Of a stretch of 64,000 nucleotides of DNA, positions 37,231 through 44,910 are shown piece by piece. Every line of letters starts with the position of its first letter. Positions within the stretch are counted from its first letter, which is position 1. The stretch is taken from contig NZ_JAUSZX010000001.1 of the NCBI RefSeq assembly GCF_030818015.1, positions 2,728,001-2,792,000 of the forward strand. The letters run 5' to 3'. Under the pieces are notes generated by a model. The model was not told the origin of the DNA. It saw only the letters and a list, made by a program, of their open reading frames with translations, and made no database searches. A program made the translations under genes and the position numbers. The DNA is from Arthrobacter globiformis. Its GTDB lineage: Bacteria > Actinomycetota > Actinomycetes > Actinomycetales > Micrococcaceae.

Positions 37231-38479
37231 CCCGAAACCGTCCACCGATGTCCTGGTGATCGGCGGCGGAATGGCCGGCCTCGCCGGAGCCCTCGCCCTC
37301 CGCGAAAACGGCGCCGAGGTCACCCTGCTGGAACGGGCGCCGGAGTTCGGCGAAGTCGGGGCGGGCCTGCAGATGGCGCCCAACGCCTCCCGCGTGCTCA
37401 AGCGCTGGGGCCTGCTGGACAAGGCGCTGGAGATCGGTGTCCGGCCCAAGCACCTCGTGTTCCGGGACGCTGTGACGGGCGAGGAACTCACCCGGCAGTC
37501 CCTTGGCGGCAGCTTCGAGGAACGCTACGGCGCCCCCTACGTGGTCATCCACCGGAGCGACCTGCACCGCATCCTCCTCGAGGCCTGCCAGGACGCCGGC
37601 GTCCGCCTGGTGAACGATGTCATGGTCGAAACCGTCCAGACCGTGGACGGCCGCGCCACCGCACGGGCGGCGGACGGCTCCACCTACGAAGCCGACGTCG
37701 TTCTCGGGGCAGACGGACTCAAGTCCACACTCCGCCGCGAGGTCGCGCAGGACGGCCCCGTGTCGTCGTCGTACGTTGCCTACCGCGGAACCGTTCCCAT
37801 CACGGCGGACACGCCCCAGGGCGACCTCGAGGACGTGATTGTCTATCTCGGCCCGGACTGCCACCTGGTCCAGTACCCGCTGCGGAAGGGCGAGCTGCTC
37901 AACACCGTTGCGGTCTTCAAATCGGCCTCCTTTGAACGCGGTGAGGAACAGTATGGGGGAGTGGACGAGCTCGAGGCGGCCTACCGGGACTGCGTCCCCG
38001 CGGTCCGTGAAGCGCTGAAAAACCTGGCCACAGGGATCCGCTGGCCCATGTACGACCGCGACCCCATCGAAAACTGGGTGGCAGGCAGGATGGTCCTGAT
38101 GGGCGACGCCGCGCACCCCATGCTCCAGTACCTCGCCCAGGGCGCCTGCCAGGCCCTCGAGGACGCCGCCGTCCTGCAGGAGGCCACCCTCGGGACCGTC
38201 TTCACGGAGGACGGCCCCGACGCCGGCGCCTGGGACGCCGCGATCACGAACTTCAACGCAGCGCGCGCCGCGCGCACCGCCCGGGTCCAGCGCACCGCGC
38301 GTGTCTGGGGCGAGTCCTGGCACGTCTCGGGCCTGGCGCGCACCCTGCGCAACCTGCTCTTCAAGAGCCGGAAGGACGGCGACTACCAGTACAACGACTG
38401 GCTGTACGGCCAGGATGGCGACGGCGTGCCCTCCACGTCCCTGCCGGCGCCGTCCGTGCGGTCCAAGGTTCCGGCGTAG
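37223..38479 (+). CDS. FAD-dependent 3-hydroxybenzoate 6-hydroxylase (probable)
   Basis: Single-component flavoprotein monooxygenase of 418 residues, expected to convert 3-hydroxybenzoate to gentisate with NADH and O2. The N-terminal FAD fingerprint is VLVIGGGMAGLAGALAL (about 10-26), the second is VVLGADGLKS, and the GD motif is VLMGDAAHPMLQYLAQGA (about 293-310), whose HPxLQYLAxG form is typical of 3-hydroxybenzoate 6-hydroxylases. Salicylate hydroxylase is the main alternative, but the gentisate ring-cleavage operon next door fits the 3-hydroxybenzoate route. The ATG overlaps the transporter end by 8 bp, with GGAG upstream. Confidence 0.88.
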   Translation: MSNPKPSTDVLVIGGGMAGLAGALALRENGAEVTLLERAPEFGEVGAGLQMAPNASRVLKRWGLLDKALEIGVRPKHLVFRDAVTGEELTRQSLGGSFEERYGAPYVVIHRSDLHRILLEACQDAGVRLVNDVMVETVQTVDGRATARAADGSTYEADVVLGADGLKSTLRREVAQDGPVSSSYVAYRGTVPITADTPQGDLEDVIVYLGPDCHLVQYPLRKGELLNTVAVFKSASFERGEEQYGGVDELEAAYRDCVPAVREALKNLATGIRWPMYDRDPIENWVAGRMVLMGDAAHPMLQYLAQGACQALEDAAVLQEATLGTVFTEDGPDAGAWDAAITNFNAARAARTARVQRTARVWGESWHVSGLARTLRNLLFKSRKDGDYQYNDWLYGQDGDGVPSTSLPAPSVRSKVPA

Positions 38480-38499
38480 GAACCTGCCCCGGGCGGGGC
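38466..38499 (+). terminator. Possible terminator: two adjacent hairpins after the hydroxylase gene
   Basis: AGGTTCC/GGAACCT (38466-38472 with 38479-38485, spanning the stop codon) and GCCCC/GGGGC (38486-38490 with 38495-38499). There is no run of T, so at best a U-poor terminator. Confidence 0.4.
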
Positions 38500-38599
38500 C
38501 TTGCAGCATGAAGGCATTGCAGCTGGAAAGCATTGCCTCGCCCCGCGGGCGTTCCGTAGCGTTGAGTCCAGCGCCGGTTGCAGGCGTTGGAGGAATGCC

Positions 38600-39163
38600 G
38601 TGGGAAATGCCGCGCCAAACGGGAACGCCGCGCTGAATGGCGGCCCGGAGGCTAGGGTCACCCTGTACCTCGACGTCGACGGCGTCGTGTGCCCGTTCGG
38701 CCCCACGGGCACAACGCCATGGGGCTCGGCCTGGCAGTATGCCTACGCCGGGATGCTGGAGGTGGCTTACGCGGCGGAGCTGGTGGCGGCCCTGAACCGG
38801 CTGCGGCTGTGGCCCGGGCTCCGTTTCGTCTGGCTCACCAGCTGGGAGGAGCTGGCGCCTGCAGTGCTCTGCCCGGTTACGGGACTGGAGGGAAGCTCGT
38901 GGCCGGTGCTGACCGCCGACGGGGCGGGAAGCGGCGCGGAGTGGTGGAAGCTGGAAGCCCTCCAAGCGGATGTTGGAAGGAACACGCCGGAGCGGATCAT
39001 CTGGGTGGACGACCAGCTCGCCTTCGAGGGCCGGGCGCAGGCGTGGGCGCGGATCCTTGGCCGGCGTGCTTTGCTGGTCTCACCGGATCCCCGGACAGGC
39101 CTGTCGCCGGGAGACCTGGAGGCGATCCGCGCCTTCGCCCGGCGTCCGGACCGGCAGGTGTGA
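38600..39163 (+). CDS. HAD-like domain protein
   Basis: Protein of 187 residues with a HAD motif I, YLDVDGVVCPFG (about 22-33), a possible motif II at FVWLTSWEE and an acidic motif IV-like segment in IIWVDDQLAF. It is a small HAD phosphatase-like protein without a clear cap. Substrate unknown. The GTG at 38600 has GGAGG 6 nt upstream; earlier TTG/GTG codons in the same frame have none. It is monocistronic between the hydroxylase and pit. Confidence 0.7.
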   Translation: MGNAAPNGNAALNGGPEARVTLYLDVDGVVCPFGPTGTTPWGSAWQYAYAGMLEVAYAAELVAALNRLRLWPGLRFVWLTSWEELAPAVLCPVTGLEGSSWPVLTADGAGSGAEWWKLEALQADVGRNTPERIIWVDDQLAFEGRAQAWARILGRRALLVSPDPRTGLSPGDLEAIRAFARRPDRQV

Positions 39164-39263
39164 CAGAGCCTACGCGTTGCAGGTTGGACCTCGTCTGCAG
39201 GACGCGTACCATCGATAAGGTTTCAAGCCCGCCCTGCAGCTCCGCTATCCCCACCCTCAGACG

Positions 39264-39285
39264 TTTTGCCGAACACCGGGTGAAC
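39264..39285 (-). promoter_or_regulatory. Candidate PHO box before the phosphate transporter gene
   Basis: On the minus strand GTTCACCCGGT is followed directly by GTTCGGCAAAA, two 11-nt direct repeats each starting with GTTC, like actinobacterial PhoP boxes (repeats of GTTCACC). The second unit is weak. It lies 67 bp before the GTG of pit, in inverse orientation. Confidence 0.4.
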
Positions 39286-39351
39286 TATGCTTTGCAGTGC
39301 AGGCAGGGGAAGTGGAACTGCTGTACGTAGACTCTGCAGATTGGGCAACAG

Positions 39352-40581
39352 GTGGACATCACCTTCATGGTGGCGCTGGTCATTGCGCTGGCATTATTTT
39401 TCGACTTCACGAACGGTTTCCATGACACCGCAAACGCGATGGCCACGCCCATTGCCACCGGTGCCATCAAGCCCAAGACTGCGGTTGCCCTCGCGGCGGC
39501 CCTGAACCTGGTTGGCGCGTTCCTGTCCACGGAAGTTGCCAAGACGGTCTCGGGCGGCATCATCCGTGAGGGGTCCGGCGGGGTCCAGATCACCCCCGAC
39601 ATTATTTTCGCGGGCCTCATGGGCGCCATCCTGTGGAACATGATCACCTGGCTCAAGGGACTGCCCTCCAGTTCATCCCATGCGCTCTTCGGGGGCCTCA
39701 TCGGGGCCGCGGTCGTCGGCATCGGCTTCCAGTCCGTCAACCTCGAGACGCTGCTCCAGAAGGTCATTCTGCCCGCCGTCTTCGCTCCGGTCATCGCCGG
39801 ACTTGTCGCCTACGTTTGCACCCGCATCGCCTACGCGCTGACGTCCCGGCATGATCCCGAGACGGGCAGCAAGCTGACGCAGAAGCGCGGCGGCTTCCGG
39901 AACGGCCAGGTCTTCACCTCCAGCCTGGTGGCGCTGGCCCACGGCACAAACGACGCCCAGAAGACCATGGGAATCATCACCCTGGTGCTGATCGCGGCGG
40001 GAACGCAGGAGCCCGGCTCGGGCCCGCAGCTCTGGGTGATCGCAGCCTGCGCGCTAGCCATTGCCATCGGCACCTACGCCGGCGGCTGGCGGATCATCCG
40101 GACCATGGGTGCGGGACTCACCGAGGTGAAACCCGCCCAGGGCTTCGCAGCCGAGTCGAGCACGGCCTCCGCCATTCTGGCCTCCTCGCACCTGGGCTTT
40201 GCCCTGTCCACTACCCAGGTGGCCTCCGGATCTGTGATCGGTTCGGGAATGGGCCGCCGGGGCACCACGGTGCGCTGGGGCATGGTGGGACGGATCGCCG
40301 TCGGCTGGCTCTTGACCCTGCCCGCTGCTGGCATCGTGGGAGCATTGACTGCGCTGCTGGTGAAGACCGGCGTTGCCGGTGTGGTGATCGCGGCCGTGGC
40401 CGGCACAGGGGCGGTGCTTTACATGTTCCTGGTATCCCGCAAGTCCCAGGTTGGCCATCACAATGCCGTGGAGGTCGAAGAAGCAGGGCAGGCAGTCCGC
40501 TGGGCAAAGAAGAAGGCCCTCGCCAGGGCACGCGCCGCCGAGCGCGCCAAGAACAACAACCCGAAGGGCCCGCAGCGATGA
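39352..40581 (+). CDS. pit: PiT-family low-affinity phosphate transporter
   Basis: Inorganic phosphate:H+/metal-phosphate symporter of 409 residues with two inverted repeat halves. Signatures: FTNGFHDTANAMATPIATGA (about 15-34) in the first half, ALAHGTNDAQKTMGIIT (about 196-212) in the second. About ten membrane segments and a basic cytosolic tail. GTG 39352 lacks a clear ribosome site; TAGACT at 39328-39333 could be the -10, giving a very short leader. The next gene overlaps by 4 bp. Confidence 0.93.
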   Translation: MDITFMVALVIALALFFDFTNGFHDTANAMATPIATGAIKPKTAVALAAALNLVGAFLSTEVAKTVSGGIIREGSGGVQITPDIIFAGLMGAILWNMITWLKGLPSSSSHALFGGLIGAAVVGIGFQSVNLETLLQKVILPAVFAPVIAGLVAYVCTRIAYALTSRHDPETGSKLTQKRGGFRNGQVFTSSLVALAHGTNDAQKTMGIITLVLIAAGTQEPGSGPQLWVIAACALAIAIGTYAGGWRIIRTMGAGLTEVKPAQGFAAESSTASAILASSHLGFALSTTQVASGSVIGSGMGRRGTTVRWGMVGRIAVGWLLTLPAAGIVGALTALLVKTGVAGVVIAAVAGTGAVLYMFLVSRKSQVGHHNAVEVEEAGQAVRWAKKKALARARAAERAKNNNPKGPQR

Positions 40582-40799
40582 AGTGGCTGGAACTCCTCAC
40601 CGTAGCCGGCGCCACACTGGTCGCCGCCGTGACCGTCGTGGTCCTCTATTCCCTCGGCGTCCGGCTTACCGCCATCGCCGGTGACCGCCAGGTCGCCGCG
40701 CCGGCGTGGGTCAAGTACCTCTCCTACGCCTGCTTCGGGCTCTGCGGAATCGCCGTGCTGTTCGGGCTCTACCTCATCATCCCGTACTTCAGCAGCTAG
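40578..40799 (+). CDS. Small two-helix membrane protein coupled to pit
   Basis: Protein of 73 residues with two hydrophobic segments (about 5-30, LLTVAGATLVAAVTVVVLYS; and about 48-70, YACFGLCGIAVLFGLYLII) joined by a short charged loop. Its ATG overlaps the pit stop (ATGA), so it is translated from the same message. I know no named family; tight coupling suggests an accessory subunit or regulator of the phosphate transporter (inference). Confidence 0.75.
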   Translation: MKWLELLTVAGATLVAAVTVVVLYSLGVRLTAIAGDRQVAAPAWVKYLSYACFGLCGIAVLFGLYLIIPYFSS

Positions 40800-40832
40800 C
40801 CTCGTCCTCTGGGAAGAGGGAACCGGACTGGC

Positions 40833-40838
40833 TAGGCT
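40833..40838 (+). promoter_or_regulatory. -10 element of leaderless reductase gene
   Basis: TAGGCT, 6 nt before ATG 40845; no ribosome site. Confidence 0.65.
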
Positions 40839-40844
40839 GGGCGC

Positions 40845-41393
40845 ATGCCCAGTGTCCAGTATTACGTTGCGTCCTCCCTCGACGGCTTCATCGCCACCGC
40901 AGACGACGATCTTGCCTGGCTGCTGCAGTTCGACGGCTTCGAAGGCGGCAAGGAAAGCTACGAAACCTTCATGGCCGGCGTCGGCTGCATCGTCATGGGC
41001 GGGACCACCTACGAGTGGCTGATGGAGCACGAACCCGGCAACTGGCCCTACCCCGGCACGCCTTGCTGGATCTTCACCCACCACGAGTTCAGCGCCCCGC
41101 CGGGGGCAGACATCACGTTCGTGCGCGGCGAGGTGACCGAATTCATCGACGACCTCCGGCGTGACGCCGGCGGCAAAAACATCTGGCTGGTGGGCGGCGG
41201 CGAGCTCGCCGCCCAGTTCGCCGGCGCCGGCCTTCTGGACGAACTGATCGTCTCGGTCATCCCCGTGGTGCTTGGCGGCGGAAAGCGGCTTCTTCCGCTC
41301 GGCCAGGGCCCGACGGCGCCACTTGAGTTGCAGGAGGCGCGTCCCCAGGGGCGGGGGATCGTGGAGCTCCGGTACAGCTGGCCTGCGCGCTAG
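40845..41393 (+). CDS. Dihydrofolate reductase / RibD C-terminal family protein
   Basis: Protein of 182 residues with the RibD-C/DHFR-like fold: YYVASSLDGFIATADDDLAWLLQ at the N-terminus, VMGGTTYEW (NADPH-binding strand/helix), NIWLVGGGELAAQFAGAGLLDELIVSVIPVVLGGGKRLLP in the C-terminal half. Such proteins reduce flavin precursors or unknown substrates with NADPH; it is not a housekeeping DHFR. Leaderless start. The stop region is duplicated. Confidence 0.82.
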   Translation: MPSVQYYVASSLDGFIATADDDLAWLLQFDGFEGGKESYETFMAGVGCIVMGGTTYEWLMEHEPGNWPYPGTPCWIFTHHEFSAPPGADITFVRGEVTEFIDDLRRDAGGKNIWLVGGGELAAQFAGAGLLDELIVSVIPVVLGGGKRLLPLGQGPTAPLELQEARPQGRGIVELRYSWPAR

Positions 41394-41416
41394 TTTGGAG
41401 GCGCGCTAGTTTTCCG
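41385..41416 (+). repeat. 16-bp duplication containing the reductase stop codon
   Basis: GCGCGCTAGTTT starts at 41385 and again at 41401, offset 16 bp. The first TAG (41391-41393) ends the gene; the second is in another frame. Confidence 0.88.
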
Positions 41417-41417
41417 T

Positions 41418-42008
41418 CTACCGGCCGGTGTCCCGGATGAGGTTGGTGATGCGCGCCGTGGACAGCCTGCGTCCCTGCTCGTCGGTCATCACGATTTCGT
41501 GGGTGGTCAGCGTGCGGCCGAGGTGGATGGCCGTACAGGTTCCGGTCACCGTGCCGGCGGAAACGGCGCGGTGGTGTGTGGCGCCGACCTCGATGCCCAG
41601 CGCCTGCCGGCCGGGACCGGCATGCATCCCGGCGGCAAACGACCCCAGGGTTTCGGCCAGCACCACGTGCGCGCCGCCGTGCAGGATCCCTGCCACCTGG
41701 GTGTTCCCCTCGACCGGCATCGTGGCCACGCACCGTTCGGGGCTCATCTCCAGGAACCGGATCCCCATCTTCACCACCAAGGCACCGATGCCGTAGTCGG
41801 CGAGCCAGTCGTGGAGGTGTTCCGGGACGCCGGCGGCGAACAGCTCTTCCCTGAACTGTGCTTCCACCGCGGCTTCCACCGCGGCTTCCACCGCGGCTGG
41901 CGCTTCAACCGAGGCAGGCGTTCCGACGGCGGAGCGTGCTTCCGGCGTCGGGCTGGCCTCTGTGGGGCTGGCCTCACCGGCGGGCCCGGGCGTGAAATTG
42001 TCCATCAT
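41418..42008 (-). CDS. PaaI-type hotdog thioesterase
   Basis: Hotdog-fold thioesterase of 196 residues; the domain is at about 70-195. Key blocks: GILHGGAHVVLAETLGSFAAG (the HGG motif and catalytic acidic residue of PaaI-like enzymes) and TTHEIVMTDEQGRRLSTARITNLI. Substrate probably an aromatic or acyl-CoA ester; not assigned. The N-terminal 60 residues are low complexity, with AAVE repeated three times, encoded by a 12-bp tandem repeat (about 41862-41897). The start is one of two adjacent ATGs (42008, 42005), only 19 bp from the divergent polA start. Confidence 0.8.
   Translation of the reverse strand: MMDNFTPGPAGEASPTEASPTPEARSAVGTPASVEAPAAVEAAVEAAVEAQFREELFAAGVPEHLHDWLADYGIGALVVKMGIRFLEMSPERCVATMPVEGNTQVAGILHGGAHVVLAETLGSFAAGMHAGPGRQALGIEVGATHHRAVSAGTVTGTCTAIHLGRTLTTHEIVMTDEQGRRLSTARITNLIRDTGR
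41862..41897 (-). repeat. 12-bp tandem repeat inside the thioesterase gene
   Basis: Three units of GCGGCTTCCACC (plus strand) encode a repeated Ala-Ala-Val-Glu-type tract in the low-complexity N-terminal part. Confidence 0.8.
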
Positions 42009-42014
42009 GGCAAC

Positions 42015-42020
42015 TAGGCT
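42015..42020 (+). promoter_or_regulatory. -10 element of leaderless polA
   Basis: TAGGCT, 7 nt before GTG 42028; no ribosome site. This supports GTG 42028 rather than the in-frame ATG at 42007. Confidence 0.65.
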
Positions 42021-42027
42021 GGCACCT

Positions 42028-44826
42028 GTGAGTGAAACAACCAAACCGGCCCCAATTCCGTCCACAACCCAGACCCTTCAGGACATTCCGGTGTCCTCGC
42101 CTGACGCCCGATCGGTGTCGGCCACCGAGGCTCCCGTCGTTCCTATGACGGAGCAGCCCCGGCTTCTGGTGCTGGACGGGCACTCCATGGCCTTCCGGGC
42201 TTTCTTTGCCCTCCCGGCTGACAAGTTCTCGACCGCCCGGGGCCAGCACACCAACGCGATCCACGGCTTCACGTCCATGCTCATCAACCTGATCAAGGAA
42301 CAGAAGCCAACCCACGTCGCGGTCGCTTTCGACGTCTCGGATGACACCACTCACCGCAAGGCCGAGTACAGCGAGTACAAGGGCGGCCGCAACGAGACGC
42401 CCCGGGAAATGAGCGGCCAGATCGACCTCATTGACCAGGTCATGGGCGCCTGGGGCATCAAGACCATCAAGATGCCCGGCTACGAGGCGGACGACATCCT
42501 GGCCACGCTCGCCGCGATGGGCGAAAAGGCCGGCTACGAGGTGCTGCTCGTGTCCGGCGACCGCGACGCCTTCCAGCTCATCACCGACAACGTGTTCGTG
42601 CTGTACCCGAGGAAGGGCGTCAGCGACATCCCGCGCATGGACGCCGCCGCGGTAGAGGAAAAGTACTTCGTCAGCCCCTCCCGCTATTCGGATCTCGCGG
42701 CCCTGGTGGGCGAGACCGCGGACAACCTGCCGGGCGTCCCCGGCGTCGGGCCAAAGACGGCCGCCAAGTGGATCAACCTCTACGGCGGCCTCGAAGGCGT
42801 GCTGGACCACCTCGATGCCATCGGTGGGAAGGTGGGGGAATCGCTGCGCGCCAATGTGGACGCCGTCAAGCGCAACCGCAAGCTGAACCAGCTCCACACC
42901 GACCTTGACCTCCCGGTGACGCTGGACGAGCTGGCTGATCCGCGGCCGGACCAGCAGGCGCTCGAGGAGCTCTTCGACGAGCTCGAATTCAAGACCATCC
43001 GCACCCGGCTCTTTGATCTTTACGCCAGCGAGGCTCCGGCGCCTGAACGCGAAGCCTTGGAGACCAGGGACTTCGCAACGCTCACGGACGCGCACGCGCT
43101 CCGGGCGTTCCTTCAGGCAGGGGCCGGGCAGCGCTCTGCCCTTGCCGTGGACGTGCTGCCCGGCCGGATCGGCGAAGATGCGGACGCCGTCGCGATAGTG
43201 CGGGACGATGCCGCGGCGTACGTGGACCTCACCATGCTGGACGCCGACGCGGAAAACATCCTGGCGCAGTGGCTCCGGGACGCGGGATCCCCGAAGGTGA
43301 TGCACGGCTACAAGGCGGCGCTGAAGGCACTGGCCAACCGCGGGTTCGGCCTGGAGGGCGTGGTGGATGACACCTCCATCTCCGGCTACCTCATCCAGCC
43401 CGACCGCCGCACCTATGAACTGGCCGAACTGGCACAGTTCCACCTGAACATCCACATCACGCCCGAGGCCGCCAAGGCGGGCCAGCTGGAGCTGTCGTTC
43501 GACGACGACTCCGCCGCGGCGTCCGGCGCGCTGGTCCAGGTGGCCGCCGTCGTCCATAAACTGAGCCGGTACTTCGAATCGGAACTGAAGGACCGCAAGG
43601 CCGAGGACCTGCTGGCCACGCTGGAACTGCCGGTGAGCCGTGTCCTGGCTGACATGGAGAAGACCGGCATCGCCGTCTCCATGGAGCTGATGGACGAACA
43701 GCTGGCGGATCTGGCCAGGGTGATCGACGACGCCCAGGAGCGGGCGTTCGCAGCGATCGGCCACGAGGTGAACCTCGGCTCGCCGAAGCAACTGCAGACC
43801 GTCCTCTTCGATGAACTGCAACTGCCCAAGACCAAGAAGATCAAGTCCGGCTACACCACGGACGCGGCATCCCTGAAGAACCTGCTGGAGAAGACCGGGC
43901 ATGAATTCCTGGTCCAGCTCATGGCACACCGCGAATCGGCGAAGCTGCGGCAGATGGTGGAGACGCTGAAGAAGTCGGTTGCCGAGGACGGGCGCATCCA
44001 CACCACCTACGCCCAGAACGTGGCCGCCACCGGTCGTATCTCGTCCAACAACCCCAACCTGCAGAACATCCCCATCCGCAGCGAGGAAGGCCGCCGCGTG
44101 CGTGGCATCTTCGTGGTCAGCGACGGCTATGAGTGCCTGCTGTCCGCGGACTACTCGCAGATCGAAATGCGCATCATGGCGCACCTATCCGGGGATGCCG
44201 GGCTGATCGAGGCCTACCGCGAGGGGGAGGACCTGCACCGCTTCGTCGGCTCGTCCATCTTCCACGTGCCGCCGGCCGAGGTCACCAGCGCGATGCGTTC
44301 CAAGGTCAAGGCGATGTCCTACGGCCTGGCCTACGGGCTGACGTCCTTCGGACTGTCCAAGCAGCTCGAGATCTCGGTGGACGAGGCCAGGAACCTCATG
44401 AAGGACTACTTCGACCGGTTTGGTGCCGTGCGCGACTACCTCCGCGGCGTGGTGGACCAGGCCAGGGTGGACGGCTACACCGCCACGATCGAGGGCCGGC
44501 GCCGCTACCTGCCGGACCTCACCAGCACGGACCGGCAGCTGCGGGAGAACGCAGAACGCATCGCCCTGAACTCGCCGATCCAGGGCTCCGCCGCGGACAT
44601 CATCAAGCGCGCCATGCTGGGCGTGCATGCGGAACTGGCTGCCCAGGGACTGAAGTCACGGATGCTGCTGCAGGTCCATGACGAACTCGTGCTGGAAGTG
44701 GCCAAGGGCGAACGCGAGGCAGTCGAAAAGCTCGTCACGGAGCAGATGGCTGCCGCCGCTGAACTGAGCGTTCCGCTGGAAGTCCAGATCGGCGTCGGCA
44801 CCAGCTGGTACGACGCCGGCCACTAG
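42028..44826 (+). CDS. polA: DNA polymerase I
   Basis: Replication and repair polymerase of 932 residues. The 5' nuclease domain (about 45-330) has LLVLDGHSMAFRAFF and VSGDRDAFQL. The middle 3'-5' exonuclease fold (about 350-540) has lost most metal ligands: the DTE motif reads VDVL and only the Asp in DDTSISGYL is kept, so proofreading is absent, as in other actinobacterial Pol I. The polymerase domain (about 550-932) has TGRISSNNPNLQNIPIR, LSADYSQIEMRI, KAMSYGLAYGLTSFGLS and LLQVHDELVLEV. A 35-residue leader precedes the nuclease domain. Start by the leaderless promoter. Confidence 0.97.
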   Translation: MSETTKPAPIPSTTQTLQDIPVSSPDARSVSATEAPVVPMTEQPRLLVLDGHSMAFRAFFALPADKFSTARGQHTNAIHGFTSMLINLIKEQKPTHVAVAFDVSDDTTHRKAEYSEYKGGRNETPREMSGQIDLIDQVMGAWGIKTIKMPGYEADDILATLAAMGEKAGYEVLLVSGDRDAFQLITDNVFVLYPRKGVSDIPRMDAAAVEEKYFVSPSRYSDLAALVGETADNLPGVPGVGPKTAAKWINLYGGLEGVLDHLDAIGGKVGESLRANVDAVKRNRKLNQLHTDLDLPVTLDELADPRPDQQALEELFDELEFKTIRTRLFDLYASEAPAPEREALETRDFATLTDAHALRAFLQAGAGQRSALAVDVLPGRIGEDADAVAIVRDDAAAYVDLTMLDADAENILAQWLRDAGSPKVMHGYKAALKALANRGFGLEGVVDDTSISGYLIQPDRRTYELAELAQFHLNIHITPEAAKAGQLELSFDDDSAAASGALVQVAAVVHKLSRYFESELKDRKAEDLLATLELPVSRVLADMEKTGIAVSMELMDEQLADLARVIDDAQERAFAAIGHEVNLGSPKQLQTVLFDELQLPKTKKIKSGYTTDAASLKNLLEKTGHEFLVQLMAHRESAKLRQMVETLKKSVAEDGRIHTTYAQNVAATGRISSNNPNLQNIPIRSEEGRRVRGIFVVSDGYECLLSADYSQIEMRIMAHLSGDAGLIEAYREGEDLHRFVGSSIFHVPPAEVTSAMRSKVKAMSYGLAYGLTSFGLSKQLEISVDEARNLMKDYFDRFGAVRDYLRGVVDQARVDGYTATIEGRRRYLPDLTSTDRQLRENAERIALNSPIQGSAADIIKRAMLGVHAELAAQGLKSRMLLQVHDELVLEVAKGEREAVEKLVTEQMAAAAELSVPLEVQIGVGTSWYDAGH

Positions 44827-44841
44827 CGTTGGTGGGCCTTG

Positions 44842-44882
44842 GGTCCGGTACCGGCGCGCCAGCGGCGTGCCGGTACCGGACC
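44842..44882 (+). terminator. Large hairpin between polA and the acetyltransferase gene
   Basis: GGTCCGGTACCGGC (44842-44855) pairs perfectly with GCCGGTACCGGACC (44869-44882); the inner GCGCC/GGCGT extends the stem to about 19 bp with an AGC loop. No T run follows. Likely a U-less terminator of polA. Confidence 0.65.
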
Positions 44883-44897
44883 GGCGGCTGGATTGGC

Positions 44898-44903
44898 TAG
44901 GCT
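44898..44903 (+). promoter_or_regulatory. -10 element of leaderless Eis-like gene
   Basis: TAGGCT, 7 nt before GTG 44911; no ribosome site. Confidence 0.65.
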
Positions 44904-44910
44904 CGGGGTT

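Noticed and set aside
37223..38479. Salicylate hydroxylase
   Set aside because: The product would be catechol, but the adjacent operon cleaves gentisate; the GD-motif form also fits 3-hydroxybenzoate 6-hydroxylase better.
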